Source: a virus
IMG/VR virus record: IMGVR_UViG_3300043466_000118
Location: 1 to 24,012 of that record
Strand: one strand, 5' to 3'
DNA length: 24,012 nucleotides
Shown here: positions 1 to 6,861 of the stretch, in pieces
Numbering within the stretch: the first letter of the stretch is position 1
Layout: every line of letters begins with the position of its first letter
Position numbers and translations under genes: made by a program
The notes under the pieces: model-generated
Told to the model about the DNA's origin: nothing
Database searches by the model: none
What the model saw: only the letters and a program-made list of their open reading frames with translations

Positions 1-2
1 AT

Positions 3-434
3 AGTCCAAAGGTGCGTTCTTGCATAGAAAAGGAGTTATTAAAGGTAAAAGATAGAGTATTGATACAGTATATATACAGTATGGATACACATACGCAAGA
101 AGAACAAGAACAAGAACAAGAAGAAGAACAAGATAAAGAACAAGAACAAGTAAATATAGATTTTGAATGGTTTTGGAATGATTATGATAAAAAGGTAGGG
201 GATAAGCAAAAGCTAAAAAAGAAGTGGATTAAATTAACCGATGAGGAAAGGCAAAATGCAATGAATTATATTGACCTTTACAAGCAATCAGTACCAGACA
301 AACAATTCCGTAAAAACCCAGAAACCTTTTTAAACAACAAATCTTGGAACGATGAAATCATTAACCGAAGTATTACCCCAATCCATAAACTCTCTTACGC
401 AGAACGAGAGGCTAATGCACTTAGAAGTCTATAA
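3..434 (+). CDS. C-terminal part of a phage replication-initiator-like protein (5' truncated)
   Basis: The frame is open to the left edge of the window, so this is probably the end of a longer protein. If it began here, GTG at 12 or ATG at 81 would be the options. A Glu/Gln-rich linker (about 28-47 counted from the GTG) is followed by a compact basic helical domain with the pattern F-W-N-D-Y, K-K-K-W, then F-R-K-N-P-E-T-F-L-N-N and S-W. That pattern is typical of the C-terminal domain of phage DNA replication proteins (replisome-organiser type), where a winged-helix N-terminal half is joined by a low-complexity linker. The N-terminal half lies outside the window. Its position upstream of recombination and packaging genes fits replication. 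The family assignment is by resemblance only. Confidence 0.55.
   Translation, partial: SPKVRSCIEKELLKVKDRVLIQYIYSMDTHTQEEQEQEQEEEQDKEQEQVNIDFEWFWNDYDKKVGDKQKLKKKWIKLTDEERQNAMNYIDLYKQSVPDKQFRKNPETFLNNKSWNDEIINRSITPIHKLSYAEREANALRSL
96..150 (+). repeat. CAAGAA/GAA-type low-complexity repeat inside the linker
   Basis: Imperfect tandem units of CAAGAA and GAAGAA encode the Glu/Gln-rich linker of the replication-like protein. Units of 3 and 6 bases keep the frame, so copy-number changes would only alter linker length. Confidence 0.7.
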
Positions 435-1086
435 CAAACTTGAACCAGATGAATTAAAGGTTGTGGTTGCTTTAGATACAATGAGTGTTAGCAGATGCTC
501 ACCTATTGAGGTAAAAGAGCATTTAAAAACCTGTATTGCTTTAAGCGGATGTCAAACACCTACAATAGAGTTATTTCAGTTCTTATGTGAATTTGTTATA
601 AAGAATTACGGCAACTTTAAACTAAAGGAACTTGGAGTGGCTTTTGAACTTTACGCAATGGGGAAATTATCAGTTGACAAAGCGATTACTTTTAACCCAA
701 AGTTTTTCGGTGATGTTATGTCAGCTTACAAACCAATAGCAATTCAAGTAAGAAACAAGACATATACCCAGCCACCAGCATTAGACATTCCAAAAATCAA
801 TGATGATGAAATTATAGAGGCATTATACCAAAATTGGGATAAGTCGGCTAAAAAGGATTGGAAACTGCTTAACATTATGGCTTTTGACATTCTTTGGAAG
901 CGCAAAGATTTAAACACAACCAATCTATCTAAGGATGTAGCTGAAAAGATAAAGGCTAAGGTAATTGCTTATTACAAGGTCAATGCTAAAACAGATAAGG
1001 AGTTGGAAAGATTAACGGATGAATTATTTATAAAAAACGAGTGCAAAAGATATTCTTTGTACTTACATTTACAAAACCAACTATGA
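415..1086 (+). CDS. Helical phage protein next to the replication gene, function unknown
   Basis: A 223-aa protein when started at ATG 415, which is preceded by GAGAGG and overlaps the upstream gene by 20 bases, like its neighbours. ATG 352 is also in frame (244 aa) but would overlap by 83 bases. The protein looks almost entirely alpha-helical, with a Cys-containing segment early on and a lysine-rich C-terminal third. The middle section (F-E-L-Y-A-M-G-K-L, then F-N-P-K-F-F, then M-S-A-Y-K) recalls phage proteins that sit beside replication initiators and load or assist the helicase, but I recognise no catalytic motif. Its stop overlaps the next start as ATGA. A replication accessory role is inference from context. 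Confidence 0.75.
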   Translation: MHLEVYNKLEPDELKVVVALDTMSVSRCSPIEVKEHLKTCIALSGCQTPTIELFQFLCEFVIKNYGNFKLKELGVAFELYAMGKLSVDKAITFNPKFFGDVMSAYKPIAIQVRNKTYTQPPALDIPKINDDEIIEALYQNWDKSAKKDWKLLNIMAFDILWKRKDLNTTNLSKDVAEKIKAKVIAYYKVNAKTDKELERLTDELFIKNECKRYSLYLHLQNQL

Positions 1087-1202
1087 AACAATTAACATTT
1101 ATTTATGAATTGCTAAAGTTTATGCTGATTAGCGTTCCTTTAGCTTGTTGCATTTATTTAACTGCACATTTATACTTTGAAATAAAACGATTATTGAGAT
1201 GA
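1083..1202 (+). CDS. 39-aa small membrane protein
   Basis: The start ATG at 1083 overlaps the previous stop as ATGA, and its own TGA overlaps the next start in the same way, so it is bracketed by two translational-coupling junctions. The peptide has a short N-terminal amphipathic stretch, then one hydrophobic segment (about residues 13-30, including two adjacent cysteines) and a basic end. This predicts a single-pass inner-membrane peptide. Function is unknown. The precise tiling between two genes is the main argument that it is real. Confidence 0.6.
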   Translation: MKQLTFIYELLKFMLISVPLACCIYLTAHLYFEIKRLLR

Positions 1203-1396
1203 CAGGAATAGATAACAACATTGAAGTAAGATTAATTTATTTAGATACAAAAGAGGAGATAGAATTTAGGTCAATAGCTAAAGCAGTTAGGTTTTTACAT
1301 ACTGATTACAAAACAATTATGACCTATATGAATCCAATTAACAAGAAACGCTACAAGCATAACGAAAGATTATGTGTTGTTAGATTGAAAAAGTAA
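1199..1396 (+). CDS. NUMOD1-like small DNA-binding protein
   Basis: A 65-aa basic protein. A beta-hairpin-like start (V-R-L-I-Y-L-D-T-K-E-E-I-E-F) leads into S-I-A-K-A-V-R-F-L and a second helix, T-D-Y-K-T-I-M-T-Y. This is the layout of NUMOD1-type modules, the small helix-turn-helix DNA-binding domains usually found at the end of homing endonucleases. No nuclease domain is attached or encoded next to it in a form I recognise. Its start overlaps the preceding stop as ATGA. It may be a free-standing DNA-binding protein or regulator. The family call is by eye and moderate. Confidence 0.6.
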   Translation: MTGIDNNIEVRLIYLDTKEEIEFRSIAKAVRFLHTDYKTIMTYMNPINKKRYKHNERLCVVRLKK

Positions 1397-1407
1397 CCCT
1401 AATTTTG
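1377..1407 (+). promoter_or_regulatory. Bacteroidota-type promoter, leaderless, for the NinG-like gene
   Basis: TTG (1377-1379), 20 bases, then TAATTTTG (1400-1407) matches the Bacteroidota consensus TTG-N17-23-TAnnTTTG. The next ATG begins 5 bases after the final G, so transcription would start at or beside the start codon. Confidence 0.55.
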
Positions 1408-1411
1408 CTTT

Positions 1412-1771
1412 ATGCCATTGATACCTTTACCAAAGTTGTTAGAAAAGACCCAAAAGGTAGTAAATGCGTACATAAGGAAAAGGGATGAAGGTTTACCTTG
1501 TATTAGTTGTGGAAGCTACAATGGTAATCAAGCTGGACACTACTTTACAGTTAAGGGATATTCGGCATTAAGGTTTAACGAATGGAATATACATTTACAA
1601 TGTGCTGGATGCAATATGTTTAAGCACGGCAATCAAGCAATGTACAGGATTGGACTTGTAGAACGAATAGGAGAGAAAGCAGTTAAAGAATTAGAGTTTG
1701 AAGCGGTTAACAATAGACTTAAAAAATGGCAAAGAGCAGAATTAAACGAATTAATTGACAGATACAAATAA
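1412..1771 (+). CDS. ninG: NinG/Rap-like phage recombination protein
   Basis: A 119-aa protein resembling the NinG (Rap) family, known in lambda for cutting branched recombination intermediates. The N-terminal helix (about 8-25, K-x-x-x-x-x-x-x-A-Y-I-R-K-R-D) precedes a metal-binding core: C30-x2-C33, A-G-H-Y with H43, a conserved L-R-F-N, H61, C64-x2-C67 and H72. The C-terminal helices carry Y-R-I-G-L-x-x-R-I-G and a V-x-x-L-E motif, both typical of the family. Lambda NinG is longer; this compact form keeps the Cys/His core. It is preceded by the promoter candidate with the best -33/-7 match in the window. Expected role: resolving or nicking branched DNA during phage recombination. Confidence 0.85.
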   Translation: MPLIPLPKLLEKTQKVVNAYIRKRDEGLPCISCGSYNGNQAGHYFTVKGYSALRFNEWNIHLQCAGCNMFKHGNQAMYRIGLVERIGEKAVKELEFEAVNNRLKKWQRAELNELIDRYK

Positions 1772-1931
1772 CATATTTGAAACGTGCAAAGAGCAAGAAA
1801 TAGCAGGTTATCCTTGCTATGTTTTTGACATTGATGGTACTACGCACTATGTATTTGGGGAAACACAAGAACAAAGATTTGATTTTATGGCAGATTTAAT
1901 TAATAACTATAATGGCAAAATTAGACAGTAA
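1755..1931 (+). CDS. 58-aa hypothetical protein, TTG start
   Basis: This frame opens right after a TAA (1752-1754) with TTG at 1755 and runs to TAA at 1929-1931. It overlaps the NinG-like gene by 17 bases and the next small gene by 20 bases, and otherwise fills a gap that no other frame explains. The peptide is acidic, with C-Y-V-F-D-I-D-G-T-T-H-Y-V-F-G in the middle, which looks like a small beta-hairpin, and a helical end. The only internal ATG is near the C-terminus, so TTG initiation or an unusual start is required. I do not recognise the family. Confidence 0.5.
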   Translation: MTDTNNIFETCKEQEIAGYPCYVFDIDGTTHYVFGETQEQRFDFMADLINNYNGKIRQ

Positions 1932-2031
1932 AGGCAAACAATCATTTGGGAAAAGAAAGTGTGGCAAGTACAAAAAGACATCTGGTCCAAAGGACAAGGC
2001 AGTTAAACCATATAACAGACAAGGCAGATAA
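1912..2031 (+). CDS. 39-aa very basic protein
   Basis: ATG 1912 to TAA 2031, whose last A is the first base of the next ATG. About a third of the residues are Lys or Arg, there is one cysteine, and the composition (Gly, Ser, Lys) suggests a disordered nucleic-acid- or ribosome-contacting peptide. Function is unknown. The tight junctions on both sides support it as a real gene despite its size. Confidence 0.55.
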   Translation: MAKLDSKGKQSFGKRKCGKYKKTSGPKDKAVKPYNRQGR

Positions 2032-2222
2032 TGAAAGATACATACGGAAAGAAGCTATATACTTGTAAATGCGGTTCAGTTACCGAAGGCTATGTTTGGT
2101 TTGGTAAAATAAAAGAAACCCAATTTGAATGTACTAAGTGTGGCAAATGGGTAGGATATGACAATTTAGAAAAGAAAGTAGATAGCATTATATCAATAAG
2201 AACACCAACAAAAAACCGATAA
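2031..2222 (+). CDS. Small zinc-ribbon protein
   Basis: A 63-aa protein with C12-x-C14 and C34-x2-C37, the two knuckles of a zinc ribbon, separated by a beta-hairpin-like stretch with aromatic residues (Y-V-W-F-G). The tail after residue 45 is basic. Such small ribbons bind DNA, RNA or a protein partner, and which applies here cannot be told. It is coupled to both neighbours by shared bases at stop and start. The first knuckle is C-x-C rather than C-x2-C, a tolerable variant. Confidence 0.7.
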   Translation: MKDTYGKKLYTCKCGSVTEGYVWFGKIKETQFECTKCGKWVGYDNLEKKVDSIISIRTPTKNR

Positions 2223-2656
2223 TGAACATAAACGAAATCAAACCTAATCCTAACAACCCAAGAAAAATTAATGGTGATGACTTTGCCAAGTTGGTTAAGT
2301 CTATTCAAGAAGACCAAAAGTTACTTGAAGCAAAGCCGTTAATCATAGATGAAAATAATGTAATCTTAGGAGGTAATCAAAGGTATCGTGCTTGTTTAGA
2401 ATTAGGCATCCAAGATGTACCTGTAATTAAAATGCCTAACTTAACCGAAAGAGAAAAGCAAAAGTTACTCGTAATTGATAACACTCACTATGGAATGTGG
2501 GATATGGATATGTTAGCAAATAATGATTGGGGAATTGCTGATTTAGAAGAATGGGGTGTTAATGTTGACTTTCTCGTTCCAAGTAATGAAGAACCAAAAT
2601 CAATAGACAATACCAAAAAAGGAAAGGTTTGCCCTAATTGTGGCATATCTTTGTAA
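2222..2656 (+). CDS. ParB-like (ParB/sulfiredoxin fold) protein
   Basis: A 144-aa protein. The N-terminus has the ParB signature I-K-P-N-P-x-N-P-R (6-14), a helix with L-x-x-S-I, a P-L-I-I-D stretch and the key motif L-G-G-N-Q-R-Y-R-A (49-57), which in the ParB/Srx fold forms the phosphate- or nucleotide-binding loop. The second part (about 75-115) is helical and rich in Trp/Met. It ends in a single C-x2-C knuckle (C137, C140) five residues from the terminus. Chromosomal ParB is about twice as long with a helix-turn-helix and a dimer domain, both absent here. In phages such proteins often lie just before the terminase and may help DNA processing or modification; the role here is inference. 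Confidence 0.8.
   Translation: MNINEIKPNPNNPRKINGDDFAKLVKSIQEDQKLLEAKPLIIDENNVILGGNQRYRACLELGIQDVPVIKMPNLTEREKQKLLVIDNTHYGMWDMDMLANNDWGIADLEEWGVNVDFLVPSNEEPKSIDNTKKGKVCPNCGISL
2646..2653 (+). promoter_or_regulatory. Candidate -7 box TATCTTTG before the terminase genes
   Basis: This matches TAnnTTTG and sits in the last codons of the ParB-like gene, 19 bases before the ATG at 2673. No TTG lies at the usual -33 spacing (the nearest is 14 bases upstream), so the call is weak. Confidence 0.3.
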
Positions 2657-2672
2657 AAACAATGGAAATACA

Positions 2673-3020
2673 ATGGCTGGAATAGATAATTTAGTACACT
2701 TTGAAAAAGGGCAATCTGGTAATCCAAATGGTCGACCTAAAGGAGTTCAAAACTCAAAGACTCGTTTACTTAGATTGCTTGAATTAGTACAAAAGAAAAG
2801 AAATCCAATTACAGGCGAAGAAGAAGATTTTACTGTGCTTGAGTTAATGGATATGCAAATGATATCAAAAGCATTAAGAGGCGACCAAAGGGCATATGAG
2901 GCAGTAGTTGATAGATTAGAGGGTAAACCAAAGCAAACCACCGACATCACCGCTGACATTAAGGGTAATGTGCAAATCACAATAGAACCAGATGCAGATT
3001 GTCAACCAATTAAAGATTAA
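2673..3020 (+). CDS. Putative small terminase subunit (DUF5681-like)
   Basis: 115 aa from ATG 2673. A GTG at 2640 in the same frame would overlap the previous gene and adds an unconvincing N-terminus. The N-terminal motif G-Q-S-G-N-P-N-G-R-P-K-G (13-24) is the hallmark of DUF5681-type proteins, which in phages commonly stand directly before the large terminase. A helix rich in Leu and Arg follows, then an acidic E-E-E-D stretch and a helical segment ending in V-V-D-R-L-E-G-K-P. The end overlaps the terminase start by 29 bases. It would recognise phage DNA and present it to the ATPase. The function is inferred from position and the N-terminal motif. Confidence 0.7.
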   Translation: MAGIDNLVHFEKGQSGNPNGRPKGVQNSKTRLLRLLELVQKKRNPITGEEEDFTVLELMDMQMISKALRGDQRAYEAVVDRLEGKPKQTTDITADIKGNVQITIEPDADCQPIKD

Positions 3021-4158
3021 GGCTACACCTGTCTTTTATGCCAATAAAAAGGCATACGAGGATGGTTATCCTATAATATGCAATGAAGGTGGGTCAAGGT
3101 CAAGCAAAAGTTATTCGGTTGTTCAATTGTTAATTCACATAGCTTTAACCAAACCAAATACAAGGATTTCGTGCGTTTCTCATTCGCTACCACATATTAA
3201 GCGTGGAGTTTATAGAGATTTCAAAGGTATTATGGAGCAATGGAACATCTGGGATGAAAAGGATTTTCGGTATACTGATTTTATTTATACATTTAAGAAT
3301 GGCTCATACATTGAATTATTTGGATTAGAAGACCCAGATAAAGCAAAAGGACCAGCAAGGGATATACTATTTGTAAACGAGGCAAACCTTATTAGTAAGG
3401 CTTTGTTTGACCAGCTTTTGATTCGTACAACTGGACAATCATTCTTAGACTGGAATCCAGCCGACTTTATTTCTTGGGTTTACGAGGTAGCTGATAACCC
3501 AAAGAACAAGCGCATACATTCTACCTACCTAAACAACATAAGTAACTTAAGCGAAAGCCAAATAAGAAACATCGAGCAGTACAAAGACTTGCCAGATGAC
3601 TTTATGTGGAAAGTTTACGGATTAGGAGAACGAGGTTCAGCAAAGGAAATTATATACACTCAATGGAAACAATACGATGAAGCACCAGATGGGGATGTGT
3701 TCTATGGATTGGATTTTGGTTATGTCCATCCAGCTGCACTTATAAAGGTTACACACTATGAAGGACAAAACTACTTTGAGGAAATAGTTTACCAAAGCGG
3801 ATTGACTTTAAGCGACTTATCAAGATTGATTAAGGAGAAACTACCAGAACGAGCAACAATCTATGCGGATGCAGCCGAGCCTAAATCTATTGAGGAACTT
3901 TACCGACAAGGCTTTAACATTAAACCAGCGCAAAAGGATGTATGGGCAGGAATTGTAAAGATGAAGTCTTATCCAATAAACTTGCACTACAATAGCAAAA
4001 ACTTAAGAAGGGAGTTTATGTCTTACAAATGGAAAAAGGATAAAAACGATAATGTAATAGAAGAACCTGTAAAGGCAAATGATGACTTGATGGATGCTTG
4101 TAGGTATGCCGTATTTACGCATTTAACCAAGCCTAAATTTGAGGTGTCGGTATTTTAG
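2992..4158 (+). CDS. terL: Terminase large subunit
   Basis: A 388-aa packaging motor protein with both catalytic halves. The ATPase half has a Walker A-like G-G-S-R-S-S-K-S (33-40), a Walker B hydrophobic strand ending D-I-L-F-V-N-E-A-N (124-132) and the coupling motif L-D-W-N-P (152-156). The nuclease half (RNase H-like) shows G-L-D-F-G (239-243, D241), Y-A-D-A-A (291-295, D293) and D-D-L-M-D-A (364-369, D368) as metal-binding acids. The arrangement is that of PBSX/Terminase_3-type large subunits, and the length is normal. It would translocate DNA into the prohead through the portal encoded next and cut the concatemer. It overlaps the small-subunit candidate by 29 bases, suggesting coupling. 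Confidence 0.95.
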   Translation: MQIVNQLKIKATPVFYANKKAYEDGYPIICNEGGSRSSKSYSVVQLLIHIALTKPNTRISCVSHSLPHIKRGVYRDFKGIMEQWNIWDEKDFRYTDFIYTFKNGSYIELFGLEDPDKAKGPARDILFVNEANLISKALFDQLLIRTTGQSFLDWNPADFISWVYEVADNPKNKRIHSTYLNNISNLSESQIRNIEQYKDLPDDFMWKVYGLGERGSAKEIIYTQWKQYDEAPDGDVFYGLDFGYVHPAALIKVTHYEGQNYFEEIVYQSGLTLSDLSRLIKEKLPERATIYADAAEPKSIEELYRQGFNIKPAQKDVWAGIVKMKSYPINLHYNSKNLRREFMSYKWKKDKNDNVIEEPVKANDDLMDACRYAVFTHLTKPKFEVSVF

Positions 4159-4169
4159 TATAAATTGTC

Positions 4170-4177
4170 TAACTTTG
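4170..4177 (+). promoter_or_regulatory. Candidate -7 box TAACTTTG before the portal gene
   Basis: This is the consensus TAnnTTTG in the 35-base gap between the large terminase and the portal, with the ATG 17 bases after the final G. No TTG lies at the -33 spacing, so only half of the consensus is present. Confidence 0.4.
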
Positions 4178-4193
4178 TTAAAATTCATATATA

Positions 4194-5573
4194 ATGGGAT
4201 TACTTGACTTTTTTGGTAAAAAACAAAAACTATCTACCGTTCTACCTCAAATTCCTTTTAACGGACAAGTTGCAATACAACAAGGGATAATAACTTGGCA
4301 AGGTGGCGATAACATTAGTTTCGTTAATGATGGTTATTCAGCAAATGACATAGTTTATTCAATCGTTAAATTAATTGCGGACAAAGCAAAACTTGCTCCA
4401 TTCCACGTTTATAAAGTAAAGGATGAAAGTTCTGCAAAGAAATACAAGTCTTTAATGAGCCAACCAGATAAGATTGAGAACTGGAAAGATGTAGAAAAGC
4501 TACATAAAAAAGCATTTGAATTATATACAGGTGATGCAAGATTAAACGAGTTATTAAAATATCCAAATGAAGAAGATACATTTGGCGATTTCGTAGAGGC
4601 TTGGTGTACTTTTAAATTAGTTACAGGTAACTCTTTTGTTTACGCAAAGATGATTGAAGGTGGTAACAACGATGGTAAGCCGTTTGAGATGTACGTATTG
4701 CCTTCTCAATATATGTACGTATTAGCAGACATTCAAAACTTTCCCCCAACTATTAGCGGTTACCAATTAAATTATGGTCCATTATGGAACTTTAGTAAAA
4801 AAGAGGTACTACAAGATAAATACATAAACTTACAATGGAATACAACTGGGAATCAACTATATGGTCAATCACCATTGATGGCTGCTGCGAGAAACTTAAC
4901 TCGTTCGAACGAAGCCAAGACTGCGGCGGTTGCATCTTTCCAGAATGGTGGTCCAGCTGGAGTTCTTTTTATGAATGATGATAGGTTTGACCCTATTAGT
5001 GGAACACAACAAGCACAAGCACTTAAGAGAGCAGTAAGCGAGAAAGGTGGCTCTGCTAACTTTAATTCAATTGCGGTTAGTGGTTATAAAGTAGACTGGA
5101 AACAAATCGGATTGAGTCCTGTTGAATTAGATATCATTGAGAGTGAGAAGTGGGATATGAAAGCACTTTGTAATATTTATGGAGTACCATCTCAATTATT
5201 AAACGATGCTGATAACAAGACTTACAACAACCAAAGAGAAGGTGAGAAAGCATTGACAGTTCGTTGTGCTATTCCTTTGTTGGTTGGTATTAGAGATAAC
5301 TTAAATAGAAAACTACACTCTGATTGGGGTTATCGTGGAAGCGATATTTATGTTGACTTTGACCCAACTGTTTATAGCGAATTAGAAGCTAATAAAGCGG
5401 AGCAAGTAGAATGGTTGGATAAGGCTTGGTGGATTGCACCTAAGCAAAAGATGGATATTATGGGATTAGAGATTCCACCATACATTGACGAAGCAGAAAT
5501 GGAAAAATTATACATTCCATCAAGTTTACAATCACCAGATGAGTTTCAACCTTTAACTTTACCAAATGAATAA
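4194..5573 (+). CDS. Portal protein (HK97 family)
   Basis: 459 aa, the usual size for HK97-type portals. It begins with the typical short hydrophobic start M-G-L-L-D-F-F-G. N-D-I-V-Y-S-I-V-K-L-I-A-D-K follows near 50-65, then an F-V-x-A-W stretch, a beta-rich wing region and the conserved Y-G-Q-S-P-L-M-A-A-A (near 221-230), leading to a stem with G-G-P-A-G-V-L. Late motifs include I-x-x-x-Y-G-V-P-S-Q-L-L and Y-N-N-Q-R-E. It forms the dodecameric ring at the capsid vertex through which DNA enters, docks the terminase and carries the connector. A promoter-like box lies just upstream, and the stop overlaps the next start by 8 bases. Confidence 0.92.
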   Translation: MGLLDFFGKKQKLSTVLPQIPFNGQVAIQQGIITWQGGDNISFVNDGYSANDIVYSIVKLIADKAKLAPFHVYKVKDESSAKKYKSLMSQPDKIENWKDVEKLHKKAFELYTGDARLNELLKYPNEEDTFGDFVEAWCTFKLVTGNSFVYAKMIEGGNNDGKPFEMYVLPSQYMYVLADIQNFPPTISGYQLNYGPLWNFSKKEVLQDKYINLQWNTTGNQLYGQSPLMAAARNLTRSNEAKTAAVASFQNGGPAGVLFMNDDRFDPISGTQQAQALKRAVSEKGGSANFNSIAVSGYKVDWKQIGLSPVELDIIESEKWDMKALCNIYGVPSQLLNDADNKTYNNQREGEKALTVRCAIPLLVGIRDNLNRKLHSDWGYRGSDIYVDFDPTVYSELEANKAEQVEWLDKAWWIAPKQKMDIMGLEIPPYIDEAEMEKLYIPSSLQSPDEFQPLTLPNE

Positions 5574-5958
5574 TGTACAGAAATTCGTACAGTTAGCTAA
5601 TCAGTTAATAAGCGAAATCAAGAAAACAACAGGCATCAATCGTAGTGGTATTACACAAGCTGCTTCATTAGTAAGTCAAGGCAAAGTAATTAGTTCAAAT
5701 AGTTGGAATCCACCAAGTGCAAGTGAAGAAAACGCATACATTGAGGAAAACGGAATGGCTGCTTATGGTAAGTGGTTTTTAGGCATTGATGCAAACGCTG
5801 ATATGGAAACTAAAGAACATTGGAAATATATTTATACAAGTGATTTTGTAAACGTTGACAGAGCAGGACTTATTGCGATTAGACAAAGAGCAGGTCAACA
5901 AGGTCAAACAGATGTATTTAATGCAGCTGGTAAGTTACTTGAAAAAATAGATGCATAA
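5566..5958 (+). CDS. Conserved head-region phage protein, function unknown
   Basis: A 130-aa protein overlapping the portal end by 8 bases and the minor head gene by one base. After a helical N-terminus it has W-N-P-P-S-A-x-E-E-N, then Y-G-K-W-F-L-G-I-D (about 67-75), and later the pattern T-S-D-F-x-x-V-x-R-A-G-L-I-A-I-R-Q-R-A-G-Q, ending in a helix with A-A-G-K-L-L-E-K-I. This Y-G-x-W-F-L-G to A-G-Q domain recurs in the head gene clusters of many phages, so a structural or assembly role in the head is likely. I know of no assigned activity. Confidence 0.7.
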   Translation: MNNVQKFVQLANQLISEIKKTTGINRSGITQAASLVSQGKVISSNSWNPPSASEENAYIEENGMAAYGKWFLGIDANADMETKEHWKYIYTSDFVNVDRAGLIAIRQRAGQQGQTDVFNAAGKLLEKIDA

Positions 5959-6839
5959 TGATTTGGCAAGATTATAGGAAACTATACTTAAACGCAATAA
6001 AAACCTACTCACCAAAGTTCAAGAAAGAACTACAAAGGCAAGTGGATACTTATTGCGATACCCAAGATTTAAACGCTATTAGCGATAAAAGAATAAAAAA
6101 GACCATCCAAAACGTTCATATTGCAATGGGCGTTAAGATGGCACAAATTGCCGAGAAAAACGTTTCTAAATCGGTTAAAGGTAATTACGGACCAGAGGAG
6201 TTTAAGAATAATAAAACTGATTTGTTTACTTACCTTATGTTAGCTTATTTAGAACAAAAAGGATTAGATAAAGTAGCTAAGGAAATAACTCAAACAACTA
6301 AAAATCAGATTCAACAATACTTGATGAAGTCGGTTGAAGAAGGTTTGACAATGCAAGAAACAATCAAGCTATTAAGAACGGCTGGGATAACGGATTACAG
6401 AGCCGAAATGATAGCAAGAACGGAAACAGGTAAAGCTGCAAATTATGGTTCTATGATTGGTGTAAGTGCAACTGGTCTTGTAACTATGAAAGAGTGGATA
6501 GCATCAAGAGATGCAAGAACAAGGAGAGTTCCACCAGATGCGTTTGACCATTTTAATATGGATGGTATAAAAGTAGCATACGATGAAAAATTTAATGTTA
6601 AAACTAAGAATGGCGGTTTTGAGCAAATGTTACATCCTTGCGACCCAAGCGGAAGTGCTGGGGATGTTATCAATTGCCGTTGTACGTTAGGTTATGAAGC
6701 CGTTAGAGGCGAAGATGGTAAGCCAAAAAGATTGCAAGATAACCCACCAAGAGGAGATATGGGCTTAGTGTGGAATCTGATAAATAATGTGGCTTTGATG
6801 CAAATTTCTAACTTAATAAGAGATTTGTTAGCAGATTAA
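5958..6839 (+). CDS. Minor head protein, Mu gpF / SPP1 gp7-like
   Basis: 293 aa. The N-terminal half is helical with many Lys and Gln. The C-terminal half carries the head-morphogenesis signature: a helix leading to A-R-T-E-T (153-157), then W-x-A-S-R-D-A-R-T-R (180-189), D-H-x-x-M-D-G (197-203) and the closing I-N-C-R-C (238-242). Proteins with this signature lie next to the portal and are few-copy head proteins; in SPP1, gp7 binds the portal and affects DNA ejection. The cysteines and the His may bind a metal. The start shares a base with the preceding TAA. A promoter-like box follows its stop. Confidence 0.9.
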   Translation: MIWQDYRKLYLNAIKTYSPKFKKELQRQVDTYCDTQDLNAISDKRIKKTIQNVHIAMGVKMAQIAEKNVSKSVKGNYGPEEFKNNKTDLFTYLMLAYLEQKGLDKVAKEITQTTKNQIQQYLMKSVEEGLTMQETIKLLRTAGITDYRAEMIARTETGKAANYGSMIGVSATGLVTMKEWIASRDARTRRVPPDAFDHFNMDGIKVAYDEKFNVKTKNGGFEQMLHPCDPSGSAGDVINCRCTLGYEAVRGEDGKPKRLQDNPPRGDMGLVWNLINNVALMQISNLIRDLLAD

Positions 6840-6857
6840 AAAAAATTAATAACTTTG
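6825..6857 (+). promoter_or_regulatory. Bacteroidota-type promoter, leaderless, for the prohead protease
   Basis: TTG (6825-6827), 22 bases, then TAACTTTG (6850-6857), fitting TTG-N17-23-TAnnTTTG. The ATG at 6862 starts 5 bases after the last G, the same spacing as at 1412 and 15296. Confidence 0.55.
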
Positions 6858-6861
6858 TTAT

